Source: Porifericola rhodea
GTDB lineage: Bacteria; Bacteroidota; Bacteroidia; Cytophagales; Cyclobacteriaceae
DNA length: 64,000 bases
Direction of reading: 5' to 3'
Assembly (NCBI RefSeq): GCF_030506305.1
Contig: NZ_CP119421.1
Location: 3,302,501 to 3,366,500 of the forward strand
Position 1 is the first letter of the stretch, and every line of letters begins with the position of its first letter. The translations under genes were made by a program, and so were the position numbers. Under the pieces are notes generated by a model. It worked only from the letters and a program-made list of their open reading frames with translations, had not been told where the DNA came from and searched no databases. Of the stretch, positions 61,912 to 64,000 are shown piece after piece.

Positions 61912-62239
61912 ATAATTATTTACGATGTTTCTGTTTTATATGGTTTAAATATGATGCCATGAAAGTATTTTGATGAAGCAGAACCCTCATTTTAGCCTCT
62001 GATACCTCCGTTTGGCTATGTTTTTTATTTTATGTATAAATTTTAAAGGCTTCTCTTCAACAAAAAGTGTGTAATAATTTCCATGGTTCGTAGAATTTTC
62101 GCGGGAGTAAAATTGCAAAAAATAGATTTTACTACGTTTTATGACTGATTTAACCAATCATAGGCTGTGTACCTTTCGTATAAACTTTGGTATCCATTTT
62201 GAACGTAGTATCTGTTGGAACCAATTGAATAATAGAATT
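61912..62239. other. Divergent intergenic region between two envelope protein genes
   Basis: 328 bases, AT-rich, which must hold promoters for both the porin-like and OmpA-like genes. The right part is an open frame in phase with the OmpA gene from 62141 but is not protein-like. No full promoter match was found. Confidence 0.4.
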
Positions 62240-62944
62240 ATGAAAAGAAGAAAATATACACACAATACTAAAATATTAAGCTGGATTGCTGTTGTTGGTC
62301 TACTGGCAAATCTGAGTTTTTTGCCGGCTTGTAAAACTCTTAATAACACCCAGAAAGGTGGTGCCATAGGTGCCGGTGCTGGAGGTGCGATAGGGGGTGT
62401 TATAGGTAATAAAGCAGGGAATACAGCAGTAGGAGCTATCATTGGAGCAACTGTAGGTGGAGCTGCCGGGGCGCTTATTGGCCGACAGATGGACAAACAG
62501 GCTGAAGAGCTGGAAGAGGATCTGGAAGGCGCTGAAGTAACTCGTGTAGGAGAAGGTATTAAAATTACTTTTGACTCAGGTCTACTATTTGACTTTGATT
62601 CTTATGCATTAAGAGAAAGTACTAAAGAAGACCTGAAACAGATGGCTGAAACTTTAAAAAAATATGAAGACACCAATATTTTAATTGAAGGACATACTGA
62701 TAGTTCTGGATCTGATAGCTATAACCAGCAACTTTCTGAGAAGCGAGCAGGATCTGTATCTGAATATTTGTTGAGCCTGGGAGTTTCATCTAGTCGCTTG
62801 ACTACTAAGGGGTATGGAGAAGAACAACCAATTGCAGATAATGATACCGCAAACGGACGTCAGCAAAACCGTAGGGTAGAAGTGGCTATTTATGCTAACG
62901 AAGAAATGAAAGAGGCAGCAGAAGAAGGTCGCCTGGATGAATAG
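62240..62944 (+). CDS. OmpA-family lipoprotein with glycine zipper
   Basis: 234 residues from ATG 62240. Lipoprotein signal (VVGLLANLSFLPAC), then a glycine-zipper membrane-inserting segment (GAIGAGAGGAIGGVIGN...GAAGALIG, residues about 37-80), a short charged helix, and a C-terminal OmpA domain with ILIEGHTDSSGSDSYNQQLS and GYGEEQPIADNDT and NRRVEVAI, which binds peptidoglycan. YiaD-like. It ties outer membrane to wall. Ended by a good terminator. Confidence 0.92.
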   Translation: MKRRKYTHNTKILSWIAVVGLLANLSFLPACKTLNNTQKGGAIGAGAGGAIGGVIGNKAGNTAVGAIIGATVGGAAGALIGRQMDKQAEELEEDLEGAEVTRVGEGIKITFDSGLLFDFDSYALRESTKEDLKQMAETLKKYEDTNILIEGHTDSSGSDSYNQQLSEKRAGSVSEYLLSLGVSSSRLTTKGYGEEQPIADNDTANGRQQNRRVEVAIYANEEMKEAAEEGRLDE

Positions 62945-62986
62945 TTATAATCACTTTTAGGATAGTTCTTTTAATACAATACTACC

Positions 62987-63015
62987 AGTCCCTCAACCAA
63001 TGAGGGACTTTTTTT
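62987..63015 (+). terminator. Terminator of the OmpA-family gene
   Basis: AGTCCCTC / GAGGGACT stem, seven-base loop, then seven T. Confidence 0.92.
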
Positions 63016-63072
63016 GCCTCTTCACTAATGGGGAGGTTTGGCGCTTTATTTTTTAGAATAGCCCTAACAATT

Positions 63073-63092
63073 CCCCCTTTCGCTAAAGGGGG
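63073..63092. repeat. REP-like palindrome, copy 1
   Basis: CCCCCTTT-cgct-AAAGGGGG, flanked by AATT on the left and CTAGG on the right. Palindromes of this composition are scattered between genes in many Bacteroidota genomes (from general knowledge). Confidence 0.6.
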
Positions 63093-63201
63093 CTAGGTAG
63101 ATTAGAGAATAGTAAGTTTTCAGAGTAGTCGTTTCTCTTCAAGTCATATGCAAAGAGTATTTATGTTGTGTGGGTTAGGAGGCAGCAGTCAATCCCCCCG
63201 C

Positions 63202-63219
63202 CCCCCTTTGAAAAGGGGG
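63202..63219. repeat. REP-like palindrome, copy 2
   Basis: CCCCCTTT-ga-AAAGGGGG, 129 bases from copy 1, preceded by AATCCCCCCG. It shares core and flank type with copy 1, so the two are probably members of one dispersed family. Confidence 0.6.
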
Positions 63220-63430
63220 AGGTTTATGGTTAAACATTACCAGTTTACCTTCTAAATAAGAAGATTTGAGGCTATAGTTACTATGTAGCTCCTATGTTTG
63301 CTGAGAGGAGAAGTGAGTTTAAAACTAATTAGATTTGCTAATGAAATAGTTTAATTAGAGTTTTACTGCTAGCAGGATTGGCTTATAGCGTACTAATATG
63401 GTTTAATGTTAATAATTTGAAAGAGAAAGC
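63220..63430. other. Leader of moaC
   Basis: AT-rich, no gene. No full promoter match and no recognisable molybdenum-cofactor riboswitch fold could be seen by eye. Confidence 0.35.
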
Positions 63431-63928
63431 ATGTCTACAAATAAAGAGCAGCTTACACATATAGATGAGCAAAACCAGCCTACAATGGTAGATGTGGGAG
63501 ATAAGCAGGTTAGCAAAAGAAGTGCTACTGCCCGTAGTATCGTTGTGCTTGGAGATAAGGTGATACAAGCATTACAGACTAACGATAGACATCAGGACAT
63601 CTACAGCAAAAAAGGGCCAGTATTTCAGACTGCAATTATTGCCGGTACAATGGCAGCCAAGAGAACGCATGAACTGATCCCATTCTGTCACCCTCTTCCA
63701 ATTGAAAAGTGTAAAATAGAAATCAGCCTGAATGATGCTCAGGAAGTTGAAATTTTGTGTACAGTAGCAGTAACTTCTAAAACCGGTGTGGAGATGGAAG
63801 CTCTAACCGGGGCCAATGTAGCTGCTTTAACGATTTATGACATGTGTAAAGCTCTTTCTCACGATATTGTTATTAAAGAGACCCAACTGATGGCAAAGCA
63901 AGGAGGTAAGCGAGATTTCAAACGATAA
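63431..63928 (+). CDS. moaC: Cyclic pyranopterin monophosphate synthase
   Basis: 165 residues. With MoaA it turns GTP into cyclic pyranopterin monophosphate, the first step of molybdenum cofactor synthesis. Signatures: MVDVGDKQVSKRSATA, AAKRTHELIPFCHPLPI with the active-site His/Lys residues, and KTGVEMEALTGANVAALTIY. Length is normal. More moa genes may follow beyond the window. Confidence 0.95.
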   Translation: MSTNKEQLTHIDEQNQPTMVDVGDKQVSKRSATARSIVVLGDKVIQALQTNDRHQDIYSKKGPVFQTAIIAGTMAAKRTHELIPFCHPLPIEKCKIEISLNDAQEVEILCTVAVTSKTGVEMEALTGANVAALTIYDMCKALSHDIVIKETQLMAKQGGKRDFKR

Positions 63929-64000
63929 GGGCATCAGGTTTTTTAGCATACAAACTAGCCACAAACAAATTTGCTGTAACTTGCTTTCTAAACCTTTGGC
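63929..64000. other. Window end, no gene start seen
   Basis: Seventy-two bases after moaC with no hairpin followed by a T run and no convincing start codon context. Confidence 0.3.

Noticed and set aside
1-64000. CRISPR arrays, rRNA genes, insertion sequences, prophage
   Set aside because: Both strands were read for evenly spaced repeats, rRNA signatures, transposase or phage structural genes; none was found.

Overview
This window looks like chromosome from a marine-type member of the Bacteroidota, most likely order Cytophagales. The evidence is a type IX secretion lipoprotein of the PorW/SprE family, a split ATP synthase operon with an exported-type subunit a and no atpD/atpC, a PspC/GIN-domain protein, 7TMR-DISM histidine kinase architecture, OMP_b-brl outer-membrane proteins, many lipoprotein signal peptides, almost no Shine-Dalgarno sequences, and several promoters resembling the Bacteroidota TTTG-N19-TAnnTTTG pattern. 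No phage, IS element, CRISPR array or rRNA operon was found. The DNA is dense, moderately AT-rich core chromosome.

Layout. 1-7.7 kb: the end of a PspC/GIN-domain protein, a formate/nitrite-type channel, an acyl-CoA dehydrogenase behind a doubled palindromic operator, a low-molecular-weight protein tyrosine phosphatase, fructose-1,6-bisphosphatase, and a UbiA-like membrane prenyltransferase paired with a methyltransferase. 7.8-15 kb (minus strand): one long operon M23 peptidase-bactofilin-atpZ-atpI-like-atpB-atpE-atpF-atpH-atpA-atpG, closed by a strong terminator. Stem-loops lie directly after atpE and after atpA. 15-21 kb: PorW/SprE, a class A PBP, and a sigma factor with a small membrane partner. 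21-31 kb: an NRDE/TANGO2 protein, TPR and small lipoproteins, a dienelactone-hydrolase-like enzyme, a GH106-like glycosidase and an OMP_b-brl outer-membrane protein. 31-37 kb (minus strand): a beta-barrel protein and an acidic PepSY-like protein, then a catalase-hemA-hemH-ankyrin unit in which both the catalase and the ankyrin protein carry signal peptides.

37-50 kb: EcsC protein, dodecin, sulfatase, an HExxH lipoprotein, a GH3-type enzyme, a VOC protein, tRNA-Leu(UAA) and tRNA-Gly(GCC), dCTP deaminase, a PolB-like 3'-5' exonuclease, RNase R, a DUF421 protein and a DISM histidine kinase. 50-57 kb: polyprenyl synthetase, rhomboid protease, then a three-gene unit of a small coiled-coil protein, a 1027-residue protein with degenerate Walker motifs, and an MscS channel that overlaps it by one base. 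57-64 kb: a methyltransferase, molybdenum cofactor genes (mog, moeA, moaC) interleaved with L-serine dehydratase, an OMP and a glycine-zipper OmpA lipoprotein, and REP-like GC-rich palindromes.

The best candidates for undescribed biology are: (a) the coiled-coil / lysine-less P-loop protein / MscS unit at 52.4-56.9 kb; (b) the exported catalase-heme synthesis-ankyrin unit at 32.4-37.05 kb; and (c) non-terminating hairpins placed after the high-copy subunits of the ATP synthase and after the catalase gene. All functional calls come from reading the sequence and from family knowledge; no database search was possible.
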